Below are positions 42,114 through 50,621 of a DNA stretch of 59,250 nt, piece after piece (the stretch's first letter is position 1; the number at the start of each line of letters is the position of its first letter). The notes beneath the pieces are model-generated. The model was given only the letters and a program-made list of their open reading frames with translations, did no database searches and was not told the origin of the DNA. Both the position numbers and the translations under genes were made by a program. This stretch comes from JBFLYZ01 sp040756415 (GTDB lineage: Bacteria; Bacteroidota; Bacteroidia; JADZBD01): NCBI GenBank assembly GCA_040756415.1, contig JBFLYZ010000018.1, positions 1 to 59,250 of the forward strand, read 5' to 3'.

Positions 42114-44045
42114 TCAGGCTTTTACCGCATCGAGCTTTTGCTGCAGCGTTTCCCAGTTGCTCATTTCCGCCTCGAGCGATTTCTTCATGTCCTCGTACCT
42201 GGAATAAAGGGTCTTATCGTTCACCACCTCAGCGTACTGCTGGGGATTCATCAGCTTATCATCAATGGCCTTTATCTCCGCTTCCAGTTTGGCTATCTCC
42301 TTTTCCGATTTTGAGATCAGTCCCTGGATGTGCCGGATCTCCTTTTCTTTCTCCTTTTTCTCTCCATTACCGCTCTTTTTTTCTTCCGCAGGCTCTTCCC
42401 TTTTCTTTTCTGCCTTCGCGTTCAACTGGCTCAATGAGGCGATCTTGCGTGAAGCGATGTATTCATTCACGTCTCCCAGGTGCTGCTTCACTTTCTTATC
42501 CCTGAACTCGAAGGTCTTATTGGTCATCCCGGAGAGGAAATCACGGTCGTGCGAAACGATGATGAGCGTACCGTCATAATTCATCAGCGCGCTCTTCAAC
42601 ACCTCTTTTGAGCGCATATCCAGGTGGTTGGTGGGTTCGTCAAGCACCAGCAGGCTGTAGGGTTGTAAGAGCAGCTTGCACATGGCCAGCCGGTTCTTCT
42701 CACCGCCCGAGAGCACCTTCACCTTTTTATCCGCATCATCTCCGCTGAAGAGAAAGGACCCCAAAAGCGTTCTTACCGCCTTGCGCACCTCGCCCACCGC
42801 CACCTCATCGATGGTATCGAACACCGTTTTGCTGCCATCCAGCGTTTCGGCCTGGTTCTGGGCGAAATAACCGATGGAAACGTTGGCGCCTATGGTCAGG
42901 TTTCCCTCGCCTTTCTCCACCCCTGAAATGAGCTTGATCATGGTAGACTTGCCTTCGCCATTCCTGCCCACAAAAGCCACCTTATCTTCCCGCTCTATCA
43001 TGAAATCCACATCCGAAAAGATCACTTTATCGCCATACTGCTTCTTTACCTGACGGGCCTCCACCACGATCTTGCCCGAGCGCGGAGCCGGTGGGAAACG
43101 GAAATGTATCCTGGCCGTATCCTCATCATCTACCTCCACGATCTCGAGCTTCTCCAGCTTCTTGATCAGCGACTGGGCAAATGCGGCCTTATCTTTCTTG
43201 GCCCTGAACTTGTCAATAAGCACCTGTGTCTTCTCTATGTAACGGTCCTGGTTCTTTTTTGCGGCCTCCTGCTGCTCTCTTCTCTCCTTGCGCATGACCA
43301 GGTACTTCGAATAGTTGGCCCTGTAATCATATATGCGGCCCATGGTGATCTCGATGGTGCGGGTAGTAATGCTGTCGAGAAAGGCCCTGTCGTGCGATAC
43401 CATGACCACGGCACCGTAATAATTCTTCAGGAAATCCTCCAGCCACTGGATGGATTCAATATCCAGGTGGTTGGTGGGCTCGTCAAGCAGAAGCACATTG
43501 GGTTTTTGAAGCAGCAGCTTGGCCAGCTCCACGCGCATTCTCCATCCCCCGCTGAACTCGTCCATCAGGCGGGTGAAATCGCTGCGTTCAAAGCCCAGAC
43601 CCAGTAGGGTGGTCTCGATATCGGCATCCAGGGAGTAGCCGCCCAGCAGGTTCATGCGCTCGCCCAGGTCATGAAGGTCGTGCAGCAGCTTCATGTAGCC
43701 CTCGCTCTCGTAATCTGTACGTGTTTCCAGTTGGTAGTTGATATCGGCTATCTTTTTTTCTATGGCTTTTACCTCAACAAAAGAAGAGGCGGCCTCATCA
43801 AAAACGGTCTTACCCAGGTTATGCGACATATCCTGGGGAAGGTAGCCGATGGTGCAATTGTTCGGCTTGGCTACTTCGCCCGAGTCATAGGATTGCAATC
43901 CGGCCAGTATCTTGAGCAGCGTGGATTTGCCCGCACCGTTCTTGCCGGCAAGACCTACCCTATCCTTCGGATTGATGAGGAAAGATATCTCTTCGAAGAG
44001 GGGCTCGCCCCCGAAGCTGATCGTTAAGTTATTTACCGAAATCAC
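42114..44045 (-). CDS. ABC-F family ATPase
   Basis: This 643-residue protein has two ATP-binding cassettes and no membrane part. Cassette one has Walker A GKNGAGKST near residue 36 and signature FSGGWRMRVELAKLL near 165; cassette two has GRNGEGKST near 365 and LSGGEKNRLAMCKLL near 455. The link between them is the charged ABC-F linker (about 240-300). The last 110 residues are a Lys/Glu-rich coiled coil, as in Uup/YheS-type members. ABC-F proteins bind the ribosomal E site and relieve stalling or antibiotic block. Its exact subclass is not certain. Confidence 0.93.
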   Translation of the reverse strand: MISVNNLTISFGGEPLFEEISFLINPKDRVGLAGKNGAGKSTLLKILAGLQSYDSGEVAKPNNCTIGYLPQDMSHNLGKTVFDEAASSFVEVKAIEKKIADINYQLETRTDYESEGYMKLLHDLHDLGERMNLLGGYSLDADIETTLLGLGFERSDFTRLMDEFSGGWRMRVELAKLLLQKPNVLLLDEPTNHLDIESIQWLEDFLKNYYGAVVMVSHDRAFLDSITTRTIEITMGRIYDYRANYSKYLVMRKERREQQEAAKKNQDRYIEKTQVLIDKFRAKKDKAAFAQSLIKKLEKLEIVEVDDEDTARIHFRFPPAPRSGKIVVEARQVKKQYGDKVIFSDVDFMIEREDKVAFVGRNGEGKSTMIKLISGVEKGEGNLTIGANVSIGYFAQNQAETLDGSKTVFDTIDEVAVGEVRKAVRTLLGSFLFSGDDADKKVKVLSGGEKNRLAMCKLLLQPYSLLVLDEPTNHLDMRSKEVLKSALMNYDGTLIIVSHDRDFLSGMTNKTFEFRDKKVKQHLGDVNEYIASRKIASLSQLNAKAEKKREEPAEEKKSGNGEKKEKEKEIRHIQGLISKSEKEIAKLEAEIKAIDDKLMNPQQYAEVVNDKTLYSRYEDMKKSLEAEMSNWETLQQKLDAVKA

Positions 44046-44084
44046 GGCCGCAAAAATAGCAATAATACATGCTTCGTTTTTGAG

Positions 44085-44092
44085 TAATTTTG
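44085..44092 (+). promoter_or_regulatory. -7 box directly before the DUF983 gene
   Basis: TAATTTTG matches TAnnTTTG and ends 3 nt before the ATG at 44096, which again suggests a leaderless transcript. Confidence 0.5.
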
Positions 44093-44095
44093 CTC

Positions 44096-44449
44096 ATGCG
44101 TATCCTTCGCAGCATTTTCACCAACCGCTGCCCTAAGTGCCTTAAAGCAAAGGTTTTTAAGACCGGTAACCCGTACAACCTTAGCCATTTTACAGAGATG
44201 AATAACGGTTGCAGCCATTGCGGCATGGATTTCAGGCAGGAGCCCGGTTTTTATTTTGGAGCCGCTTACGTCAGCTACGGCCTGCAGGTAGCCTTTATGC
44301 TGCTGCTGTATGTCATTTTCCAGGTATTTATTGAACTGCGCTTCTGGGTATTTGTAGGATTGCTGGCTGGACTCATGCTGGTACTGGTGCCCCTCTTCTT
44401 CCGCCTTTCGCGTTTGATCTGGCTTAATCTTACGGGCAGGCAGGATTAG
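44096..44449 (+). CDS. DUF983 family membrane protein
   Basis: This protein has 117 residues from ATG 44096; a TTG at 44090 is inside the -7 box and is rejected. The N-terminal NRCPKCLKAKVF, then NGCSHCGMDFRQEPGFYFGAAYVSYGLQ, make a four-Cys zinc-ribbon followed by two membrane helices (about 55-75 and 80-100). This is the DUF983 layout. Function is unknown, with heavy-metal or cytochrome-oxidase links proposed for relatives. It overlaps the convergent YdjM-like gene by 4 nt. Confidence 0.88.
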   Translation: MRILRSIFTNRCPKCLKAKVFKTGNPYNLSHFTEMNNGCSHCGMDFRQEPGFYFGAAYVSYGLQVAFMLLLYVIFQVFIELRFWVFVGLLAGLMLVLVPLFFRLSRLIWLNLTGRQD

Positions 44450-45453
44450 ACCCCCTTGATACGTTTCCAGAGGGAGGAGAGCGAGCTCATCCTGGCTTTT
44501 TGCCACGCTCCCCGCTCAAAAACGGGCCTTCCTTGCGGATCCTTTCTCACCATGAATGAAAATACAAAGTCGGCTTCTTCCAGGCTCCACCCGCCCGCTT
44601 TGCCGAAACGGATATCGCTGAAGCACAGCTCCTGTCCATCCTGTGTTATGCAGTAATATCCTTTTGAGAAAGTGATCAGCTTCTGCACCCGTTCATCGGC
44701 CTTCATCTCCTCGATGAGGGCCTTGTTGGATGGAACAAAAGAGAATTGCACATCGGAAGTGTCGAACCAGGAACGATAGGACATATAGTACCCGTTTTCG
44801 GTCTCGGCAATGAACCCCCACAGAATATTATTAAAAGGCGTGGGATACGACATGTGCCGCGTATATGCAATGCCCTCTTTCTCGAGCGCCCTGGTAAAAG
44901 TACGGCTCATCACCTGCTGGTTCACCAGGGTGAAGGCAAGGTAGCCGCAGCTCAGGATAAGCCCCAGCCGGTTCCATTTCCTGCGCAAAGCAATATTGTT
45001 CCTCGCGCGCATGACCATGATCAGGCTGAATGCCAGGGGCAGGGTATACAGCGGATCGATAATAAAGACGCTATTGATATCCACCCGGTAATCACTGAAA
45101 GGCAGGAACAAAGGCGTTCCATAACCGGTGAATGCATCCAGTAAGGGGTGAGTGAAAATAGAAAAAAACATCAGGAGGGTCCACTCCCTGAAGGAAGCAT
45201 GCTTCCCTTTATACAGCTTATGGATCAGCCAGCCGAAGACCGGTGCAGCAAAGAAGGCAAAGATCAGCGAGTGCGAATAGCCCCGGTGCACAAAGAGGCC
45301 GTCCACCGGGTGGAAAAGGGGCTGCAAAATAACATCCAGGTCGGGAATGGTTCCGCCAATGGCCCCCCAAAGCAGGGCCTTATTGCCTACTTTCCTGCCC
45401 AGAACAGCCTCTCCGCAGGCTGCACCCAATACGATCTGTGATAATGAATCCAA
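44446..45453 (-). CDS. YdjM-like membrane-bound metal-dependent hydrolase family protein
   Basis: This 335-residue protein has an N-terminal membrane domain with about five hydrophobic segments and conserved metal-ligand-like residues: MDSLSQIVLGAACGEAVLG, IGGTIPDLDVIL, HRGYSHSLIFAFFAAP and FTHPLLDAFTGYGTPLFLPFSDYRV. These His/Asp blocks define the YdjM/YbcI (DUF457) family, thought to be membrane hydrolases, with no established substrate. The C-terminal 130 residues are soluble (about 200-335) and not part of the family core. Confidence 0.9.
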   Translation of the reverse strand: MDSLSQIVLGAACGEAVLGRKVGNKALLWGAIGGTIPDLDVILQPLFHPVDGLFVHRGYSHSLIFAFFAAPVFGWLIHKLYKGKHASFREWTLLMFFSIFTHPLLDAFTGYGTPLFLPFSDYRVDINSVFIIDPLYTLPLAFSLIMVMRARNNIALRRKWNRLGLILSCGYLAFTLVNQQVMSRTFTRALEKEGIAYTRHMSYPTPFNNILWGFIAETENGYYMSYRSWFDTSDVQFSFVPSNKALIEEMKADERVQKLITFSKGYYCITQDGQELCFSDIRFGKAGGWSLEEADFVFSFMVRKDPQGRPVFERGAWQKARMSSLSSLWKRIKGV

Positions 45454-45480
45454 GGCCTGTTTCTATGGTCTAAAGTTCTT

Positions 45481-45488
45481 TATATTTG
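45481..45488 (+). promoter_or_regulatory. -7 box before the DUF2461 gene
   Basis: TATATTTG matches TAnnTTTG, 19 nt before the ATG at 45508, in the 54-nt divergent gap with the YdjM-like gene. Confidence 0.5.
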
Positions 45489-45507
45489 ACGAATAATAAG
45501 TCAAGAT

Positions 45508-46167
45508 ATGCTACAAAAACCCACCCTCGATTTCCTCAAAAACCTGAAAAAGAACAATAATAAAGCCTGGTTCGACAGGAACAAGCCTAAATACCTGGAA
45601 GCCAAGCAAGACGTGGAGAACCTCGTTCAGTCGGTGATTGACGAGTTGGGCAAGACCGACAGATCGGTAGCAGGCATGGATGCCAGGAAATGCGTTTTCC
45701 GCATATACAGGGACGTGCGCTTTTCGAAGGACAAAAGCCCCTATAAGACCAATATGGGCGCCAGCATCAATCCCGGAGGCAAGAAAACGGTAGGAACCGG
45801 TTACTATATCCATGTCGAGCCCGGTGCCTCGTTCGTAGCGGGCGGTATTTATATGCCCGAAACACCGCAGCTCAATGCCATACGGCAGGAGATCGATTAT
45901 AACGCCAAAGAATTTTTAAAGATCATTTCCGACAGGCAGTTCAAGAAGTTCTTCAGGGGTTTTTATTCGGATGATGCGCTCAAGAATCCACCGAAAGGCT
46001 ATGACAGGGACCACCCCATGATCAGCTACCTGAAGCTGCGCCATTTCATCGTATCGGGCGATGTAAAGGACAGCGATCTGCTTTCGCGAAATGCGGTAAA
46101 GAAGCTGGTCGAGATCATGAAGGCGGCCAGGCCCCTGAACAGCTTTATCCAGCGCGCCCTGGACTGA
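45508..46167 (+). CDS. DUF2461 domain protein (TIGR02453 type)
   Basis: This 219-residue soluble protein has the family pattern TLDFLKNLKKNNNKAWFDRNKPKYLEAK at the start, RIYRDVRFSKDKSPYKTNMGASI near 70-92, and GYYIHVEPGASFVAGGIYMPE further on. The function of this widespread family is unknown. It lies between the YdjM-like gene and gldO, and ends 6 nt from the convergent gldO stop codon. Confidence 0.93.
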   Translation: MLQKPTLDFLKNLKKNNNKAWFDRNKPKYLEAKQDVENLVQSVIDELGKTDRSVAGMDARKCVFRIYRDVRFSKDKSPYKTNMGASINPGGKKTVGTGYYIHVEPGASFVAGGIYMPETPQLNAIRQEIDYNAKEFLKIISDRQFKKFFRGFYSDDALKNPPKGYDRDHPMISYLKLRHFIVSGDVKDSDLLSRNAVKKLVEIMKAARPLNSFIQRALD

Positions 46168-46173
46168 CCCTGT

Positions 46174-47031
46174 TCAGAAATGCCAGAGGTCGTGTTCGAT
46201 ATTGAATAGTTCTTCCTTTATCGCGTCTGATTCGAGCAAGGCATTTATTCCCTGCGCATATTCCACGACCAGGCGGTCGTAGACATTGCTTTTTTTGTAG
46301 ATAAAGCTGTCGAATATCCGCTTCTCGAACAACTCGTCAAATGTGATCTTGCCCGAGGTGTTGGCCACCAGCATGAGCACCGGTGCTTTGGCAAATGCCG
46401 GCCGGCATTCCGCATACGGTACCCAGAACAAGGGCTCATATCCCCTGAACTCGCCTGTATTCTGGTCGATCTTCTCGATGAGCGGGCAAAGACCGATAAT
46501 GCGCACCTCCATGACCGAGCGCTGCTTATCGAAGAACCACAGCTCCTTAAGCCAGTACCGTTTGATGTTCTCTGAAACGATATCGCGGGCAATGGTCGTG
46601 TCCTTCATTACCCCGGTCAAAGGATCCTGGGTGCTTACCGTATCAATACGCTTGAGCAGCGCCACCACCTCCGAAATAGTGAGCGGATAGTTGAACTCAT
46701 CATCCAGGAGCGGCTTGCCATAGGCGGTGATCCCTCCGGTGAACAGCTCTGACCGGAGCACATCAAAAAGGCTTCTGCGGCATTCTTTATCGGGCTCGAG
46801 CGGGTAATAAAGGGGCAGGTTCATTTTTTCGCGCAGGTCGATCACCCGCCAGATGGTCTTGCTCCACATCACGTCAGCCTCACGTATATGCACATAAGGC
46901 AGCGGGGTCTTATTGGGAAAATGTGTTGAGCCATAAGGGGTGGAAGGCTGCAGCAGGGTGGGCGGGCACTGCCCTTTTGTTCCATTAGCCAGCATCAGAA
47001 ACAAAACAAAAAACAAAGAAAGGGTTCTCAT
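46174..47031 (-). CDS. gldO: Second GldN-like T9SS protein (GldO type)
   Basis: This 285-residue protein has a signal peptide (LSLFFVLFLMLANGTKG). Its body parallels the neighbouring GldN: HIREADVMWSKTIWRVIDLREK, LDDEFNYPL, FFDKQRSVMEVRIIGLCPLIEK, GEFRGYEPLFW, and the shared final IEHDLWHF. GldN binds the GldK ring of the T9SS core in the periplasm; in Flavobacterium a partly redundant paralogue, GldO, follows it. The gene is separated from gldN by a terminator and has its own perfect Shine-Dalgarno, so it may be expressed separately. The symbol rests on position and similarity. Confidence 0.87.
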   Translation of the reverse strand: MRTLSLFFVLFLMLANGTKGQCPPTLLQPSTPYGSTHFPNKTPLPYVHIREADVMWSKTIWRVIDLREKMNLPLYYPLEPDKECRRSLFDVLRSELFTGGITAYGKPLLDDEFNYPLTISEVVALLKRIDTVSTQDPLTGVMKDTTIARDIVSENIKRYWLKELWFFDKQRSVMEVRIIGLCPLIEKIDQNTGEFRGYEPLFWVPYAECRPAFAKAPVLMLVANTSGKITFDELFEKRIFDSFIYKKSNVYDRLVVEYAQGINALLESDAIKEELFNIEHDLWHF

Positions 47032-47035
47032 ACTT

Positions 47036-47056
47036 ACCTCCTTGCCCCGGTGGGGC
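47036..47056 (-). promoter_or_regulatory. Perfect Shine-Dalgarno with an abutting hairpin before gldO
   Basis: In the minus-strand RNA, GCCCC-ACC-GGGGC (47056-47044) is followed at once by AAGGAGGT (47043-47036) and, after AAGT, by the gldO ATG. Such a full Shine-Dalgarno is rare in Bacteroidota, and the hairpin touching it could adjust ribosome access. Confidence 0.65.
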
Positions 47057-47085
47057 TTTTTGTTCTGTTAAAACCGCATAAAAAC

Positions 47086-47115
47086 AAAAGCACCCCTTTC
47101 CGGAGGGGTGCTTTT
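47086..47115 (-). terminator. Terminator between gldN and gldO
   Basis: AAAAGCACCCC pairs with GGGGTGCTTTT around an 8-nt loop, with further Us on the minus-strand 3' side. It lies 21 nt after the gldN stop codon and separates gldO from the main operon. Confidence 0.85.
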
Positions 47116-47136
47116 GGTATTCTTAAAGAACTTTCG

Positions 47137-47997
47137 TCAGAAGTGCCAGAGGTCGTGCTCGATGATGAACAGGTCCTCTTTCACCCGGTCGGATTCGAGC
47201 AGCGCAGCCATTTGCTGTGCATATTCGATGATCAGGCGATCATAAACGTTCGACTCCTTACGGATATAGCTTTCGAACAAGCGCTTATGGAAGATATCGT
47301 CATAGGTCCTGCGCTCGGCATCGCTCTGCCTGTTGAAGCATTCGTACTTGGCGAAATAGTTGCGGCAGCCGGGGAAATACAGCCAGAACAAGGGCTCGTA
47401 TCCGCGGAATTCACCGGTGGTCTTGTCGATCTTTTCGATCAGCGGAGAAATACCGATGATGCGTACATCCATCACCGAACGCTGCTTGTCGAAGAACCAT
47501 ACTTCCTTCACCCAGTACTGCTTTACGTTCTCGCTCATGATCTGGCGCGGCACCAGCACGGTATCCCAGGCACCGGTGTTCAGGTCCTGGGTAAGCACGG
47601 TATCCACGAAATTGAGCTTGGCGTTCACCTGCGACAAAGGCATCTCATAGTTGAACTCATCATCCAGCAGCGGTTTGTCGTACGCGGTCAGTTCACCCGA
47701 CTGCAATCCTTTTTTGATCACATCGAACAGGCTGAGCCTGTCGTTAATGGGCGTGATCGGATAGTACAGCGGCAGGTTCTGCTTTTCCCTGAGGTCCACC
47801 ACCCTCCATATGGTCTTGCTCCACATCACATCCGCTTCACGCAGGTGCGTGTACTGAATGGGCTTCCGGTCATCAATATGGTCTTTGATGTACGGGAGGC
47901 TAGGAGGCGGATTACCCAGCACGGTTTGTGCATCCGCGTCAAAAGCACACAGGCTCAGCGCGATTACAGCAAAAGCGGCTCTTAGCAGGTTTTTCAT
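47137..47997 (-). CDS. gldN: Type IX secretion / gliding protein GldN
   Basis: This protein has 286 residues from ATG 47997, which gives a signal peptide (NLLRAAFAVIALSLCAFDADAQ). The upstream ATG at 48042 would overlap gldM. Core blocks are HLREADVMWSKTIWRVVDLREK, LDDEFNYEM, FFDKQRSVMDVRIIGISPLIEK, GEFRGYEPLFWL and the last IEHDLWHF. GldN (PorN) forms a periplasmic ring complex with lipoprotein GldK, attached to the GldLM motor. It begins 16 nt after gldM. A terminator follows. Confidence 0.95.
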   Translation of the reverse strand: MKNLLRAAFAVIALSLCAFDADAQTVLGNPPPSLPYIKDHIDDRKPIQYTHLREADVMWSKTIWRVVDLREKQNLPLYYPITPINDRLSLFDVIKKGLQSGELTAYDKPLLDDEFNYEMPLSQVNAKLNFVDTVLTQDLNTGAWDTVLVPRQIMSENVKQYWVKEVWFFDKQRSVMDVRIIGISPLIEKIDKTTGEFRGYEPLFWLYFPGCRNYFAKYECFNRQSDAERRTYDDIFHKRLFESYIRKESNVYDRLIIEYAQQMAALLESDRVKEDLFIIEHDLWHF

Positions 47998-48013
47998 GTT
48001 CTTTACTTTTGGT

Positions 48014-49627
48014 TTATCCGATGATCTTAAGACTGATTCCACCGATGGTACGGATACTTCCGTCCGGACCTTTTACTTTAACGTTCTCGATATATACTTT
48101 ACCACCCGTTTTCGCCTTGCTAAGGTAGGTCTTCTGCTCGGCCGACAAAGCGTTACCGGCTGATTTAACCGTTACTTCAGCACCGTTGATGGTCATGGAA
48201 AGATCGAACGAGATGACCTGGAACTTCAGGTCAAAATCGAAGTTCTCCATGTTCGCGATAACACCCTGAGCGGCCAGGAGCTGGCTCTTGTTGATCACAT
48301 CGGTGGCCTTCTTGCCCGCGAAATAAGCAACAGGGTCAGGAACCGGCTTAACGCGGAACTTGAAGGTTCCCATGCTGGTGTTCTTCCCATTGAGGTCGGC
48401 CGATACGTTGATCGTAACCTCCGGGCCCTTGCTTACCTTTACCGTATACTTTCCCTTGCCCCCTGACAGCGTACCGCCCGCCATGGACGGCTTGATCTTA
48501 TCTGCGGGAACACCGGGAACAGAGATCTCAACGGGGTTATCGACACCGATATAGAATACGTTCATCTTGGTAGGCGATACAACGGCAGCAGGTCTTGCCG
48601 CCATGAACGCGCTTTTGAACGGATAGGCCACCCAGGAGTTATCCGGGGCCTTCACGCGGATGATACCGCCATACTTTTGCTCGCCTTCAGATGAAGGGGT
48701 TACCGAGTAAATACCAACACCCCGGTCAACCTTCACCGAAGTAGAGTCGACAGGGCCTTTGATCTTCGGGTTTTTCATATCGGTGGTATCCACTTCTCCC
48801 AGCCATACCTGGGGGTTGGACGTTGAGCTGAATGCCGCAACGAATATCTCGGCACGGTATTCACTTCCGGTCAGCACATAGTTAGAATTGGAAACGACAC
48901 GGGCAGCCAGCGTATCGAACTTAAAGTCGGCCGCAGTCACCTTCTTGAGCAGGTAATTCACCATATCTCCTTCCGCGTTACGCACATCGTTCTGGATCTT
49001 GGTCAGGTTGGCCACCGTAGCGGCAACGGGCAGGTGATAGAAGTTATACCACTCCCAGCTTACCATTTTCTCTTCGGATGTGTTATACGATTCACCGGTG
49101 TACATCCCCACATTGTAGTTCTTCCTTTCTTCCGGATCGAGCTGGCCGAGGAGCATGGTCTTGAACTTCTCGATCTTTTCCTTCAGCTCTTTGGCCTTGC
49201 CGGTAACGTTGGACGGATCGGACCCGATCATCACCAGCGTGGGCGAATCGTAGTCATCGAGCTTGCTGATGTTCTGAAGACGGAAGGTATCCGCCACATT
49301 CTTGTCGAGCCCTTCGGACACCTGTTTTACCTCCGATTTCAGCTCATCGATGTATTTGATCAGCTTATCGGCCTCTAGCTTTACGAGCTGGGCGCGCTCG
49401 AACCATTTCTTGGTCTTTTTTTCATCATTTGCCAGCGCATTCTGGAACGCGCTGTACAATATCCCGTTCTTGGCTTGTGAAGCGTTGATGGTATTTTCCA
49501 GACCGTTGTTCATCACTACGAACGCGTTGATAATCTCTTTCGAAACGTTCAGCGCGAGCAGTGCAGTGAGAACGAGGTACATCATACCTATCATCTTCTG
49601 CCTCGGGGTTTCTTTTCCACCTGCCAT
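48014..49627 (-). CDS. gldM: T9SS motor protein GldM
   Basis: This 537-residue protein has one N-terminal membrane helix (QKMIGMMYLVLTALLALNVS) and a long periplasmic part: a helical D1 domain (about 35-225) and three Ig-like beta domains (about 230-537), the last ending VYIENVKVKGPDG...GISLKI. GldM and GldL form a proton-driven rotary motor that powers secretion and gliding; GldM transmits force across the periplasm to GldK/GldN. It starts 54 nt after gldL. Confidence 0.96.
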   Translation of the reverse strand: MAGGKETPRQKMIGMMYLVLTALLALNVSKEIINAFVVMNNGLENTINASQAKNGILYSAFQNALANDEKKTKKWFERAQLVKLEADKLIKYIDELKSEVKQVSEGLDKNVADTFRLQNISKLDDYDSPTLVMIGSDPSNVTGKAKELKEKIEKFKTMLLGQLDPEERKNYNVGMYTGESYNTSEEKMVSWEWYNFYHLPVAATVANLTKIQNDVRNAEGDMVNYLLKKVTAADFKFDTLAARVVSNSNYVLTGSEYRAEIFVAAFSSTSNPQVWLGEVDTTDMKNPKIKGPVDSTSVKVDRGVGIYSVTPSSEGEQKYGGIIRVKAPDNSWVAYPFKSAFMAARPAAVVSPTKMNVFYIGVDNPVEISVPGVPADKIKPSMAGGTLSGGKGKYTVKVSKGPEVTINVSADLNGKNTSMGTFKFRVKPVPDPVAYFAGKKATDVINKSQLLAAQGVIANMENFDFDLKFQVISFDLSMTINGAEVTVKSAGNALSAEQKTYLSKAKTGGKVYIENVKVKGPDGSIRTIGGISLKIIG

Positions 49628-49681
49628 GTTATATAAATGCTATTTAAGAATTCGACTTAAGTTCTGGTCTCTGCTGAGAAA

Positions 49682-50542
49682 TTACTTTCTCACGTTCATT
49701 GCTGTCAGCATGTTACCGTACACCGTGTTGAGCGCGGCCAGGTTGTTCGACAGTTGGGAAATCTCCTCCTTGTACCGCTGGGCATCGCTGACCGAAGCGT
49801 TGAGGGTCTCCATCATCCGGTTGATGTTGTCGTAGAACTGAGAAGCGGTCTTCAGGTTCTCATTGGCTCCCTGCAGTTGCAGCTCGTACGAAGCGTTGAG
49901 CGCTGCCAGGTTCTTGGAAACCTTTTGCAACTGATCACCATAAGCCTGCGCCTGCTGGAATGATTCGGTATTCGAATTGGAAATGCTCTCCAGGGCTTTG
50001 GCAGCCTTAGCATACGCACCCGTCAGCTCATTGGCTGACTCGTTCACCGAATCAGTTGCCTGATTGTAAGTTGAAGCCAGTCCGCCAACGGTTTTGGCAG
50101 CAGTTTTCATGTTATCAACGAATTCGTTGGTAGCCACACTGGCGTCTGAAATATTGGAAAGTTTGGAGGTGGTGTCACTCAGGTTCTGCAATCCTGAACC
50201 CAGGCTATTAATCAGCTCCGGACCGATCTTGGCCTCTTCCAGCATTTTATCCAGCGTTTCAACCGCTGATTTTTCGTCCTCTATGGCAGCCTGCTGCTCA
50301 TCCCCTTCGCCATGCATTCCTGCCAGCTCGGGATAAACCAGGCTCCAGTCGATCTCTTCGTGAATGGGCTCAAATGCCGAGAAGAAAAATATAACCGCCT
50401 CGGTAGCAAGGCCGATAATAAGGAATAAACCGGCCATTGGCCAGTGCTGAATCTTGAATAATGCCCCGATAATTACAATTGCAGCGCCAATACCGTAAAG
50501 TTTGGCCATGAACTTTTTCCATGCTTTTGATCCTGGTCTCAT
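49682..50542 (-). CDS. gldL: T9SS motor protein GldL
   Basis: This 286-residue inner-membrane protein has two closely spaced helices (LYGIGAAIVIIGALF, then WPMAGLFLIIGLATEAVIFFFSAF). The first carries the conserved basic Lys region after AKLYG, and the Glu in LATEAV is the candidate proton-handling residue of GldL. The rest (about 75-286) is cytoplasmic coiled coil. Five GldL surround two GldM in known motors. It lies 79 nt after gldK in an AT-rich gap. Confidence 0.95.
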   Translation of the reverse strand: MRPGSKAWKKFMAKLYGIGAAIVIIGALFKIQHWPMAGLFLIIGLATEAVIFFFSAFEPIHEEIDWSLVYPELAGMHGEGDEQQAAIEDEKSAVETLDKMLEEAKIGPELINSLGSGLQNLSDTTSKLSNISDASVATNEFVDNMKTAAKTVGGLASTYNQATDSVNESANELTGAYAKAAKALESISNSNTESFQQAQAYGDQLQKVSKNLAALNASYELQLQGANENLKTASQFYDNINRMMETLNASVSDAQRYKEEISQLSNNLAALNTVYGNMLTAMNVRK

Positions 50543-50621
50543 CGTATTACTTTTTAAAGGTTAATAAATTGGTTAACTGGTCGATTGTTTGATTTGGTTT
50601 GATTGTGTTGATTAAATGATC

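Noticed and set aside
44090..44095. TTG start for the DUF983 gene
   Set aside because: The TTG lies inside the TAATTTTG -7 box, and ATG 44096 gives the family N-terminus.
47044..47061. Plus-strand terminator (GCCCC-GGT-GGGGC then Ts)
   Set aside because: No plus-strand gene lies upstream of it. On the minus strand it directly precedes the gldO Shine-Dalgarno, so it is described as a leader hairpin instead.
47050..47985. A 311-residue frame opposite gldN
   Set aside because: It is a shadow frame created by codon bias of gldN, and it crosses the terminator hairpin.
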